Assembly: GCF_002776525.5 (NCBI RefSeq)
Contig: NC_045438.1
Coordinates: forward strand, 151,597,777 to 151,661,776
Length of the DNA: 64,000 nucleotides
Direction of reading: 5' to 3'
From: Piliocolobus tephrosceles
Lineage: Eukaryota > Chordata > Mammalia > Primates > Cercopithecidae
Part shown: positions 35,463-46,784 of the stretch, piece by piece
Layout: every line of letters starts with the position of its first letter
How positions within the stretch are numbered: position 1 is the stretch's first letter
Made by a program: the position numbers and the translations under genes
Notes under the pieces: model-generated
Seen by the model: the letters and a program-made list of their open reading frames with translations, nothing else
The model's database searches: none
What the model was told of the DNA's origin: nothing

Positions 35463-36056
35463 TCAGAGGTATAGGCTGGCTCTCAAGGAAAGGAATCACG
35501 TATCTGTTAAGTTCTAATCCTAGCTTTTTCCTGATCTTCATCCTATTAAAAACTCCTCTTATGATGCTTACTTGTCACCTCTTTGATAAGAGACCTGTTT
35601 CACCTGATAGCACCTAGCTCAGCACCTTGAATACAGTAGGTGTCTAAAATATTTCCCAAATTTTGCATGGAGAAAAAATGAACTTCATGACCTCTGAATC
35701 CACAAGTCTTATAAGTAAGAGTGAGATTCAGAATTTTCATCATATTTTAGACCAGCAATAAGGTCACTTCAGATCCCCACCCAATGCTGTTAGGACTCAG
35801 GCCCCAGGCAGCTCAGCAGTGACTTTAAAGGACAAGAGTTAGGTTGACAGGATGCAGGATGGGGCAAGAGGGAGAGAGACAGTTCCTGGGTGAGAATGAG
35901 GTGACACAGCTGGTCCTGAGATAAAAAAGATACGAGAGTTAGAGATGCACAATAAACTCTGGTGACTGCCGCGGTCAAGGATGGTCTCATGGCAAATAGG
36001 AGGACTGCCCTTTGACCTTTCCATAATTATCTCTCAAGCAGCAATGCTCTGGTGTT
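35463..36056. other. Unique DNA with an L2 3' scrap
   Basis: 'tagctcagcaccttgaatac' followed by 'agtaggtgtc' (about 35606-35660) resembles a forward L2 3' end. Nothing else is recognised. Confidence 0.4.
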
Positions 36057-36203
36057 TCCTTCCTTCCTTCCTTCCTTCCTTCCTTCCTTCCTTCCTTCCT
36101 TCCTTCCTTCCTTCCTTCCTTCNNNNNNNNNNTTCCTTCCTTCCTTCCTTCCTTCCTTCCTTCCTTCCTTCCTTCCTTCTTTCCTTTCTTTCTTTTTTTT
36201 ACC
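36057..36203. repeat. (TTCC)n microsatellite with assembly gap
   Basis: TTCC units run from about 36057 to 36178 and decay into TTTC/T-rich sequence. N bases at 36123-36132 mark a gap of unknown true length inside the array. Open frames through it are artefacts. Confidence 0.98.
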
Positions 36204-36393
36204 TTTCAAGACTGCCTTTGACATTCATTTAATCATAAATGTTAGAGTTGTTGCCAAAAAGTGCTTAACCAATCCCTCACTCAGAAGTTCCCAGGGTAGT
36301 CCTGGATGCTAAAACCTCCTAAGGGCACCCCTGATTTATATTCTTCATTACTGTTTTCATCATATTATTTACCAGCTTTTTCTTTGACTCTAT

Positions 36394-36427
36394 GAGTGTG
36401 TGTGAGTGTGTGTGTATGTGTATGTGG
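36394..36427. repeat. (TG)n imperfect microsatellite
   Basis: TG dinucleotides interrupted by GA and TA units. Confidence 0.95.
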
Positions 36428-36572
36428 TGAAAAACAACCTATTTTAACTGAACTAAATTTTCTATTTTGCATTTGTACAAAATCAAAATAGATTCTAAAT
36501 TTGAGAGTCATGCCTTTAAAACTGCTCTGGGCTATTCTTCAAAGGTAGTTCTTACAACATATTGAAAATAAT

Positions 36573-36873
36573 GGCTGGGCGCGGTGGCTCAAGCCTGTAA
36601 TCCCAGCACTTTGGGAGGCCGAGACGGGCGGATCACGAGGTCAGGAGATCAAGACCATCCTGGCTAATACAGTGAAACACCGTCTCTACTAAAAAATGCA
36701 AAAAACTAGCCGGGCGAGGTGGCGGGCGCCTGTAGTCCCAGCTACTCGGGAGGCTGAGGCAGGAGAATGGCGCAAACCCGGGAGGCGGAGCTGCAGTGAG
36801 CTGAGATCTGGCCACTGCGCCCCAGCCTGGGTGACAGAGCGAGACTCCGTCTCAAAAAAAAAAAAAAAAAAAA
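36573..36873 (+). mobile_element. AluY, Old World monkey type (AluYRa-like)
   Basis: Forward Alu with 'ctcaagcctgtaatccc', 'ccgagacgggcggatcacg', 'actagccgggcgaggtgg' and 'gctgagatctggccactg', variants I associate with cercopithecine AluYRa. A20 tail. Short flanks 'aaaataatg' / 'aaaagaatg' are the likely target duplication. Confidence 0.92.
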
Positions 36874-39479
36874 GAAAAGAATGTGGTCAAGTTTAAAGGA
36901 AAGTACTACAATTTTGCTTTTAAAATAACCGGCATGGTGTCGATCCACTTTTTGGTTTTCACATAAAACTCTTAGATTGTTAAATCCCCCCCCACAAAAA
37001 AACTGTGCCTTTAATTTTTTTCTTTTTTAAAGTTTTTTTGTAATTTATTTTTGCATTTATTGTTGGATAACGATGTACTACAGAAACTATAAAACACAAG
37101 CTGTCTCTTATTTTGTTTGGTGATAAATTGCTCAGTTAAAAACAGGTTATGTTGCTTGCCCTTGGCAACCTGAGCTGAGACTGTATTGTTCAGAATAGTA
37201 CATGTCACTCTAAATAATTTCATATGCATCTGTTTTATTAGTAGGTGCTAATTAAACATGCATTTTGTGGAGTGACATAAGATCATTTTGCAGTTTCCTG
37301 TATTATTTATGTAACACTTAGGGATCTGTGGATCATGAATTCTACTACAAAATTTTCCTCTTAAAATTGTTAATGGAAAGCGAAGCCCCTTTCTAATAGT
37401 GTTTTTCTAGACATGGTTGGAAAATATTCTAGTGCAAATTTAAAAGCAACAAAAATGTATTATTAATATGCACCATGTTATGTATTTCTCAGATTTATAA
37501 GCCAATGCAAATGCTCATTATAAAAATTAATGCCACCTTTCAATTGGCCTCCACACATTCCTCTGGAAATCCATCAGTCCCTGCAAACGATAGTCAATAT
37601 GAAGATGGCTGATGGTGAGTTTCTCTGGTGGCTAGGGGCTGTGGCCTTACCCAAGTGCTCTGTAGGGCCAATAGGTCACACATATGTATGATCTAGTCTG
37701 GCTGATGTAAGGCTACTTCCTGCCATTCCCTTGCCTCCTTGTCCAATGCAACACAAAACCTCAAATCTGTAGCATTAATTGTTTCAGAAATGGCCACCAT
37801 TGTTTCCTTTGTCTATTTCTCACACAGTGTTATACCACCACGCTGATCCCTCATTCAGGTAAATCATTTTAGAGTTCCTTGTGCATAGGTAGCTTGTAAC
37901 TTTAGGGAAAGCTCTTAAGCACTCTGGGTCTCGCTTTCATTTTGAAGAGAAAATATATTGGCATCTCTCAGAATACTACATCCATGAAAGTTTTTAAAAG
38001 TCTTAGTGAAATAAGTTGATGGTCCTCTTTATTCCTAATGCATACTAGCATATTAAAATGTCTAAGAACCACAAGGGAACTTGTTTGGCTTTGCTTAACA
38101 CAGTGTCCACAAATTATTTTATCTGGGAAACTTTCTCCTGGTAATATGTTGCTATCTCTCAGAATTAGTGGAAAAACTTACTCACCAAATTACTTTAGAC
38201 TGCTACACTAGACAATCTTTAAAAGAGTGTTCTAACTCTCCTGGACACTATGGTTCCCGTCTGTTATTCTGCTCTTCTCACGAAAGATTTGAATGTCTAG
38301 GTTAATCTAAATGACTCCATGTAGTCAATAGTTTCTTTTAAAAATTGCTTGAATCTGGGCAATTTATCTGCCCACCAGTCACATAGTTCATGGCATTTAA
38401 CACACTCACACACCAGAGTACAGTAAGCTAAAGGTTTTAAAGACTGACTAATACTCCACCGTGATAGGACAGACGTTTGGAGTTTCAGCCAAATCTTGTA
38501 AATTTAGCAATGAATATCAGAGCAACTCCTTCTGTTACCCTAAATGTCAGGGACTCTTACATTTTCATGAAGAACACACAGGTCTTGGTTTTTAAAGGTC
38601 TTACATGAGCACTTTCATTGAAAATCATAAGGTTTGTCTACATTGAAAAGATGAGTGCTACCATTAGAAGCACATGAAAAATTGACCTGGAAGTTCAAGC
38701 AGTCTTTTGATGTTCCTAGGTGTGGATTAGATCAAACTTCAGCACTCTAAGAGAGCTCCAATTAGCATATTTCAGGACCAGTATGACCACTTTCCCCCAC
38801 AAACAACGTTTCAACATAATCAATCATATATTTTCATGTTCTATTGTCAGAAATTGAGCTAAGTAAACTATTTGATATCCCAAAAAGCATGTTGAGTATA
38901 AAGATTAGTCTGTGTTTTACCCCATATACTTTACTATACCACAATCTAATTACTTCCTCTTTTAGGTGGTTAACTTACTCCCTATTACAGAGCCTTACCT
39001 ATCCAGTTCTTGCCTTGGTTCTATTCCAACATGAAGTCCATGAGACAATCTGTGGAAGGTAGCCTCAGTTTTGAAATATCCATATGCCCATGTCTATGTG
39101 AGTGCTGATACTTTGAGCCCGTTCCAGTTTATTTACTGAGCTTTATCCTCTTGCCCTTGTCTTGATTTCTGACTTTGCAGTGCTCCTGACAGCTCAACTG
39201 TTTTCAGATAAACTGCTTCCATGTTAACCTTGCCTTGCCTCACCTATATCTGGCATCCCATCTTGAATCCAACTACAATTATAGCACAACACTATAAAAA
39301 CAAGTCCATTTAAGTGTGCTTGGGCACAGAGAAATAACAAAGAATGTTGAGTAGCCACAAATAAACTAAGCATGTGGCAGCTGGGTTGAGTCATTTTGCA
39401 ACTAAACAGCCACATTTGAATAAGACTTATATGGAAGTCACTCAGGTATAGTTTCATAAGAACTATGGGCCAGGGATTG
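36874..39479. other. Repeat-poor unique DNA
   Basis: About 2.6 kb with no clear interspersed repeat, RNA gene or coding exon. The absence of Alu or L1 over this distance may reflect constraint or chance. Confidence 0.4.
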
Positions 39480-39720
39480 TTCATCTCACTTCTCACCTTT
39501 GAGAAACCTTCCCTGACTGCCTGAATCCAAAGGGACTTGTTTTCTGAAGTTATGTAGCTCCTATTGTCTGTACCAAGTGCCAAACATTTACCGTTGTCTG
39601 GCATTGCACTGTCTGATTGTCTCATTGGCTCTATTTTTATACAGGGATAGTCTTCCTAAATAGATGAGAACTGTGTTTAACTAATTTTTTTATCTCCCAC
39701 AATCTGTAGTTTATAGTAGC
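39480..39720 (+). mobile_element. L2-like relic
   Basis: 'gagaaaccttccctgactgc', then 'cattggctctatttttatac' and 'agatgagaactgtgtt' follow the order of the L2 3' region in forward orientation. Strongly diverged. Confidence 0.4.
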
Positions 39721-40426
39721 ATGAAGATATTCTCAGAGATTTGAGCAACTAGACAGTGTAATACGGGGTCATCAGAGGCATCTATTTGAGTGAACTGGAA
39801 AATGACCAGGAACCTAACTGTCAAATGAGGATTGATGGGAGGGAAAGAGGAGATTTTGAGACAGAATGAAGAAGACAAACAAGGGAAGTTCAACTTGCTG
39901 CTCTGGTTTAGACTAAACACTACCATTTTCTTTTTTCCACGAGGGTTTCAGAATTCCCTTCTTTATTACATAATTACCTATGTTATTTCATAGGTGACAG
40001 ATTAGACAAGAGCCTCCTGAGAATTCCTAATGCCACCATAAAACAATTGCAGCAAAAGTCCCAGGAATTCAGATTTAGATTTCTCCTTATAAGGTTATTT
40101 ACCCCTCTGACAGCTTGTAATAATATTCAACTAAAGTGAGAAGGAAGCTCTGCCCAGAAAAATTCCTCCCTCATTCTCCTAACTCAGCATGAGCCTCAAA
40201 GGTCTTTGGGAAACTCAAGACTCATAAAGAGCGCGGCATCCTGCTTACAAGGGTTTTCAAGTCAAAGACACTCTTCTCGTCACAACTAGCAACTTTGATT
40301 CTTTGAAATGATTTATGCCTGGGAGTGATTAGCTTGTCCTCTTTACATATTCATGCCTTTGTATTAATCTATTATATGTGGCTATGTATTGACCAGCTCA
40401 AGAAATCATTTTTAAAAATAAAAGTA

Positions 40427-40741
40427 GGCCGGGGGCGGTGGCTCAAGCCTATAATCCCAGCACTTTGGGAGGCCGAGACGGGCGGATCACGAGGTCAGGA
40501 GATCGAGACCATCCTGGCTAACACGGTGAAACCCCGTCTCTACTAAAAAATACAAAAAAACTAGCCGGGTGAGGTGGCGGGCGCCTGTAGTCCCAGCTAC
40601 TCAGGAGGCTGAGGCAGGAGAATGGCGTAAACCCAGGAGGCGGAGCTTGCAGTGAGCTGAGATCCCACCACTGCACTCCAGCCTGGGAGACAGAGCGAGA
40701 CTCTGTCTCAAAAAAAAATAAATAAATAAATAAAAAATAAA
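40427..40741 (+). mobile_element. AluY, Old World monkey type (AluYRa-like)
   Basis: Forward Alu with 'ggctcaagcctataatccc', 'actagccgggtgaggtggc' and 'gtgagctgagatccc'. The tail is A-rich with (AAAT)n. Low divergence marks it as one of the younger insertions. Confidence 0.92.
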
Positions 40742-40806
40742 AATATAAGCAGTGGGGTTTTAATAATAATATTTGGTTAAACCAAATAAATGATTCAGCA
40801 AATCTG

Positions 40807-41113
40807 TTTTTTGTTTGTTTGTTTGTTTGTTTTGACGGAACTTCACTCTTGTTGCCTAGGCCGGAGTGCAATGGCCCGATCTCGGCTGTCTGCAACCTCT
40901 GCCTCCCAGGTTCAAGCAATTCTCCTACCTCAGCCTCCCAAGTAGCTGGGATTATAGACATCCGCCCCCACACCTCGCTAATTTTGTATTTTTAGTAGAA
41001 ACGAGGTTTCCCCATGTTGGTCAGGCTGGTCTCTAACTCCTGACCTCAGGTGATCCTCCCGCCTCCACCTTTCAAAGTGCTGAGATTACAGGCATGAGCC
41101 ACTGTGCCCAGCC
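40807..41113 (-). mobile_element. AluS
   Basis: Reverse Alu with a (TTTG)n tail at the left and 'gagccactgtgcccagcc' at the right. It faces the AluY at 40427, so the pair forms an inverted Alu duplex separated by about 65 bp. Confidence 0.92.
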
Positions 41114-41639
41114 AAAATTATTTTCTTTTAAAGACATAAATACAGTAAAGGGATGTTTTCCTCCCAAAATAATTACAATAATGCCCAGGTGACTTGGTAA
41201 GTCAAAATAGTCCTAACCACTTGGGCCCACCCTCCACTTTGGAATCTGACTCCAGACTAATGAAGAACTCACCATCTTACTTTAGACTGACAGCTATAAA
41301 TTGTCTGAGTGCTCCAAATGTCCAACTCCTTAGAGCTTTGTATAATATCTTTCAGTCTGTAATTATAAGCAGGAGCAAATGAACGTCTATACACTATGAT
41401 TTTGAGATAGATTCATATAAAAAGAATTGGTAGCATCATGAACCCTACCTCAAAAATGTATCAGATAGGTACAAGTAGATCATTGGGGAGACCCAGGAGA
41501 TTTTGCAGTTTTTTGCAGTCAAACAAATTATAGAAATCAGGGCAGGAGGAAAAGAATACAGAGCATGCCAGGGTGGCAAGATCCATTTATCTGTGTTAAC
41601 GTGTCTATCTGCTACCTGTGTTCTCTTATTGACCTTGGT
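41114..41639. other. Unique DNA, nothing recognised
   Basis: About 0.5 kb without assignable content. Confidence 0.45.
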
Positions 41640-41870
41640 GTGATGAAGCCCTCAGTGAGGCAGAAGACCTGTGCTGTTATATGCATGGCTCTGGCTTACG
41701 TTTGCTGTGTGGCTTGGAAAATTTTACACCAGGTTCCAGGTCTTCTTCTGAAAAATTCTGGGTTCCAGGTTCCTCTTCTGAAAAATGGAGACACAAGTGC
41801 TTTTCTTATTCACCCAGAGGGCTAGTCAGGAGGATAAAATGTGATAATTTTGGAACTGGCTCAGGTCTTC
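41640..41870 (+). mobile_element. MIR with internal 29-bp tandem duplication
   Basis: 'tttgctgtgtggcttggaaa' and 'tcttctgaaaaatggagaca' with 'aggaggataaaatgtgataa' follow the MIR core in forward orientation. The segment 'ggttccaggt...cttctgaaaaat' occurs twice (starting at 41732 and 41761), a local duplication with one indel. Confidence 0.6.
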
Positions 41871-42670
41871 AAGAGTTCTCTGCCTGCTGTTGACAAGGGA
41901 AGTCTAGAGGAGACCTCCAGAAAGCTGCCTCCCTCTCTCCAGAGGTTGCAGTAGACGCTGTCTACTCCTCCATTTCATGAGCAGTAGTGTCACTCAGCAT
42001 TAGTGACTAACATTGTTTCTGACGAGGTCCTTGCTGTTCCTCTATCTCCCTTTCCAATAAGATCTTTTTCAGATTACTTTGGAACTTCCCAAGACGGCCT
42101 TCATCCAAAATGCAATGTTCAGTTCCTTTTTTGATCCGTATCCAGGAGCCCTAGACTAGACCAGTTCTCCTAAAACTCACTGAGCTTCAGATAGAGCCTC
42201 AGGTTTCAGTTTTCCTGGGAAAGATTTAAGACAAGGAGTTATGTGAAGATTCTGTAAACTATGAAATTCTACTCTGTTGTAAAGTAGTCCTTTGTGATTT
42301 TACAGTAATGGAGCACTCACCGAACCTTCAGAGGCAACCCATTCCATCTTTGGATAGCTCTGATGGTCAAGCTGGAATCCAGGTCCCTGTCACTTTTTGC
42401 CATTATGGTCCAAGTGCTACTCACAGTTCCATACGGAAGTCTAATCACCCAGGACACTTTTTCTTTTCTGTTCCCCCTAAAAAAATCTCTTTTTCCCTGT
42501 TGTTTCTCATGGATACTGTATCTAATTCCTTATTGCCCAGTTTTCTTCTCCCTGAACACCTGTAGTTTTTCTGGCTTGATGGTAATAACTAATAATAATG
42601 GTTAATACTAATATTCCACTTATAATCTGCCAACTCCTCCACAAGAATATTATGAATTTGTGAGATTCTT
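41871..42670. other. Unique DNA, nothing recognised
   Basis: About 0.8 kb. Open frames near 42308-42605 overlap in two frames and show no domain. Confidence 0.4.
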
Positions 42671-42987
42671 TTTTTTTTTTTTTTTTTTGAGACGGAGTCT
42701 CGCTCTGTCGCCCAGGCTAGAGTGCAGTGGCGCGATCTCAGCTCACTGCAAGCTCCGCCTCCCGGGTTTATGCCATTCTCCTGCCTCAGCCTCCTGAGTA
42801 GCTGGGACTACAGGCGCCAGCCATCTCGCCCGGCTAGTTTTTTTTTTTTTTTTTTTTTTTGTATTTTTTAGTAGAGACGGGGTTTCACCGTGTTAGCCAG
42901 GATGGTCTCGATCTCCTGACCTCGTGATCCACCCGTCTCACCCTCCCAAAGTGCTGGGATTACAGGCTTGAGCCACCGCGCCCGGCC
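42671..42987 (-). mobile_element. AluY, Old World monkey type (AluYRa-like)
   Basis: Reverse Alu. Its complement has 'ctcaagcctgtaatcc' and 'actagccgggcgagatgg'. It is bounded by a perfect 11-bp target duplication gtgagattctt (42660-42670 and 42988-42998). The central A-linker is expanded to more than 20 T on this strand (about 42838-42860). Very low divergence. Confidence 0.95.
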
Positions 42988-42998
42988 GTGAGATTCTT

Positions 42999-45900
42999 AA
43001 TGAAGCTTCAAATATAGACTAAAAACAAAGGTCAAAAATCTAGCTTTTTTCCTTATCTATAAGCCTGGTTATATTGTCAGTGAAAGAAATCAGTTGTGTT
43101 TGACATGATTTGTTCTTAGTGAACCAATGCTAGCTCCTGGTGATCATTGCCTCTTCTCTTAAATAATCCATTCCAGCATCTTGGCCAGAATTCACTTTCA
43201 CTTTCTTTCTGGAAATCAGAACGACAACCCAGTTTTTGAACCTTCCTTGTCTCTGTAACTCTCCATAGATTCATAACAATGACTCAGCAATCTATTTAAC
43301 AACATTTCTCATTTTCATCTTTTAATAAGAGATGAACCATTTGGATCCCAGAAATGAATGCAAGTTAACTCTGTGTGTCTGGTGTGGACGCTTCTTTCCG
43401 TGTAAACCTGAAAGAAGGTTATTTCTGAAGACTCAGAATTCTGTTTCGAGAGAGGGTGGATTGAGACAACAGACTTCACTACCTTAAAACACCAGCATCC
43501 ACAACCCTCTTTATTTATGCGCAGTCCACAGGAACATGAATTGTTTCCTAGCAGACAAGGTTCAGAGCGTGTACAGAAGAGAAAACATCATTAGTAGGAT
43601 CAGGTGGGACAGGCAGATAAATGAGGAATGAAAAGGATGATAGTCGGAACCTGTGTTTTACTCCTTCCCAGGGTGCATCACCCCTAGAAAAGAGAGAGGA
43701 CTTTGTTAGTCTCCATCTTCCTCCACTTAGGTTTGGCATGACCAGCAGCATCTCTCCTCGGAGGAAACCTACACGTTCCTGCTGGTCTGGATTAAGACAC
43801 ATTAACAGGGGAAGCATATGGTCATTCACACGGTGCTTGTTCCCACACTGCGCCAAGGTTAACATATTAATGAAAAGGAAGCGTGTGACATAAACGTTGA
43901 GCCTTATTAAACATGAGATCATCACTCCCAGCTATCTTTATCTTACAAGAATCTAAATTAAAGAAATGCAACCCCTCTTCCATGCATACACAGTGAAAAT
44001 CATTCTTATAATAGCAAATCATATTTTTGAGGACAAACAACAGCAGTTTTAAACTCTAAAATTGTAAGGAAAGAGTCTGTTCTAAAAGAGTTTTATTGAG
44101 ATGATATGGGAAGAAGCAGTGTTGTTTATTTAAGTACAGCATTGCATTTTCCTTTGTTCTTTCAACAGGTTAGTAATTACAGGAGTAGTGATTAGCCTTG
44201 ACAGAGGGTACACAAAACGATAAATGGATACTGTGTGCATGGGGGGGCTCTCTGGTGCCAAGCTTATTATTTCCAGTCGGAGCTAATTATCCTTATTATA
44301 CTGCATGACTCTTTTTTTGTGAATTATGAGTGGAAAAGTGCTGAATAGAGTTTTTTTCTAAAGTGCCCTGAACTGTGGAGGGAAATGAAAATTACAAACA
44401 ATGAAAAGCTTGTTAGACAATGAGAGCGATCATCTATAAAGGGATTCTGAAGGAACTTCCCTTTTCCTGCGCTATAGAAATGTAAAGTGCTTATCAGAAA
44501 ATGATCAGGGTTTTGTTTTTGTTTTGTCTTTGAGTTTAGTGTTTTTTTTTTTTTTTTTCTGCCACACGGATGATGGGAGGAAAAGAGACTCAGCCCAGCC
44601 TGGGGCAGTAGCAAAGCAGCTGTAAGAAAGATGGAAAGTCTTGTATCTTTGTACAGGATCAGTAAATTATGGAGGGTGGGGGGCAGATGGAGGGCGGAGG
44701 GCAGGGGGAAACTGTGTTTAGACACACAGGGGCAGAAGGAATTTGTGGTTGCTGATTCACGCAATTAAATACCCACCGCTAGACCCTTCAGTGTAAGGAA
44801 AGATAGGATCCTGCCGGGCCCAAATGCCACTTGAGAACTGACCTGAGAAGAGACACTTTAGTTTGAAACCCAGTTATCGCTTAATCCTTTCTCTCTCTCT
44901 TTTTTCCCTTCTCTATTGCCCCCCTCCCATTATAGTGATGCATATGAACAAAATTCCACAGATGGTGCATGCTTTTATGAGCTCAGTCCTGAAATTTGGT
45001 TCGAAATTTCCCCAGTGTCCTCTGTGCTTCTCTCTTTGCAACAGATGCACTTAAATGTTAGCAATTTATTTGCGGCCTGTGCTCCAACCAGAGCTGGAGA
45101 GACACGGCTGTTGTACAAAGAGGAGCAGAGCCACCAACACAGCACGAGGTTCCCTGACCACAACTGCTGGGCTGCTCAAGGAGGCCTCTGTTTCTGTGGG
45201 CACGGCCAGTCAGTCATAGGAAAACCAAACTTTATCTTCCCCTCCTTCCAGCTTAAGCCTGTTCCCTGAATAAGACGTTAAATCCGACGATTGCCGAAGA
45301 AGGGATTACCTTTCTTTAGCCTATCATGCCTAGTATTCTCCACACGACAGCATCTCATTTCCAGTTGCTACCACTTAGCCGCCTTCTGGGATTCGGAAGG
45401 ATGGAATATAGAATTTCATGAGAGTTCAGGAACAGGCAGATCCTTTTTAAGGACACCAGGGCTCTGTAAGGTGACACCCTCTAAGAATACAGCCTTGGTT
45501 CCAGGGTAACGAGTGAGTCAACCCTTTTATTTAGTATGTCAACAGTGAAATGCTCATTTAGTTGGACTAAAATATTCTTGAACAGAAAGTTATGGGCTCC
45601 CTGTGTGGGTTTGGAAATGTCAGCCCAGATAAGCAGGCAATTAATGACAGTGCAATTGTTATCTTCCTCTAACGCAAGCATCACCAGTGAGATTCAGAGG
45701 TGACATGTGATTGCCCAAATAGGGATGTGCACTAGTAAAACGTAATTAAGGAAGGAAGCACATACTGGAGAAGCAACTTGAGTTGCTTAGTGAGGATGAA
45801 ATCTTCTTTACGTTTGTAATATCATTACATAGGTGAGATCACCATTGGCCAAATTGCCCAGATCCTATCCACAATCCAATGGTTTTGGGAAACTTGTTGT

Positions 45901-46309
45901 TTTACCCTGTGATTCACACTGTTTCGTCCTCAATACAGGCTAATCTTGTCACTCTTCTTAATAGTTTTAGTTCCTTTTCCACAAGATTCTTTTCATTAAG
46001 ATGAAGAGACTCCAATGTCCCTAAGTCTGAGTGTTTTTATTATCGTTATTTCTTGCTAATTAGTTAAATTTGAAGTTCCTTAAACCATTGCACCAGAGTA
46101 TGACAAACAGCCTTTCAACAAGAGACTAAGCTGATACCCAATTTCTACACACATAAAAATGGGGTCATGATGTCCACCAGGCATATTTGGTCTCTAATGG
46201 CCTGATTGATGAGCACAAAGTTTTAGAAAAATAAATCAATCATTCTGGTGAAAATGACTTCCCAGCTCATTTTGTAGACTATTTTTGATGTGATCATTCA
46301 CCTTTTTGT
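42999..46309. other. Repeat-poor unique DNA, possible regulatory content
   Basis: About 3.3 kb with no Alu, L1 or LTR. It contains a T18 run at 44540, a G-rich tract at 44674, a strong polypyrimidine-AG acceptor-like site ending at 44935 and a local CpG cluster at 45275-45296. Several open frames of 60-146 residues overlap on both strands and are not supported as genes. Confidence 0.4.
44674..44708 (+). other. G-quadruplex-like G-rich tract
   Basis: Five G-runs of three to six bases separated by loops of 1, 8, 4 and 2 nt. One loop exceeds the usual 7-nt limit, so this is a relaxed rather than canonical G4 motif. Confidence 0.5.
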
Positions 46310-46339
46310 TTTGGAGGGGGTGGATTTGGAGGGGGTGGA
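46310..46339. repeat. Exact 15-bp tandem duplication
   Basis: 'tttggagggggtgga' occurs twice back to back with no difference, in a G-rich stretch. Confidence 0.95.
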
Positions 46340-46379
46340 GAGGAGGGAGCAGAAGTGCAGTCTAGAAAGTGGGGAGCAG

Positions 46380-46605
46380 CATAGTCTCTGCTGTCTGACC
46401 ACCAGCGCTGCAATTTTGATCCACGTTTCCCATAAGACCTAAGCAAGTTACTTATAGCTTCTTATTCACTATTCCCTTATCTACAAAGTAGGGCCAGTAA
46501 CAGGACTTATTTCAAAGGGGCTAGATTCGAAAATTTATAAGAAGCTTAGCACAGTTCCTGGCACTCAGTAAACTCTCAAGAAATTTTGTTGTGGTTATTT
46601 TTATA
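46380..46605 (+). mobile_element. MIR
   Basis: Begins 'agcatagtctctgctgtctg', with core 'acctaagcaagttacttata' and end 'gcacagttcctggcactcag' followed by 'taaactctcaag'. This is near full-length MIR in forward orientation. Confidence 0.8.
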
Positions 46606-46784
46606 ATTGTATCGGCATCGTGGTCATTTAAAATAAGGTGGCATGCATTTATATAATAATGCTAATGTTATACTCCCATATTGTAAAAAAGACAATAATG
46701 TACCCAGGTATAGTCGTCATCATTTGCAAAATGTTAAGTAGAGAGGATCCTGATGAAATAAGCTTCAAACAAAGAATGATTTTT

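Noticed and set aside
35981..36312. Open frames of repeated Ser-Phe-Leu-Pro or Lys-Glu-Gly-Arg
   Set aside because: Translation of the TTCC microsatellite and through an N gap.
39224..39625. 133-residue minus-strand open frame
   Set aside because: No recognisable family. Partly over an L2-like relic. Chance length in AT-moderate DNA.
40771..40787. Short palindrome atttggtt-a-aaccaaat
   Set aside because: 8-bp arms in AT-rich DNA arise often by chance.
40518..40973. 151-residue open frame on the minus strand
   Set aside because: Spans two Alus and the short spacer. The peptide is antisense or frame-shifted Alu translation.
44324..44764. 146-residue minus-strand open frame in repeat-free DNA
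   Set aside because: Low-complexity lysine stretch from a homopolymer, no recognisable domain, overlaps frames on the other strand. Insufficient evidence for a coding exon.
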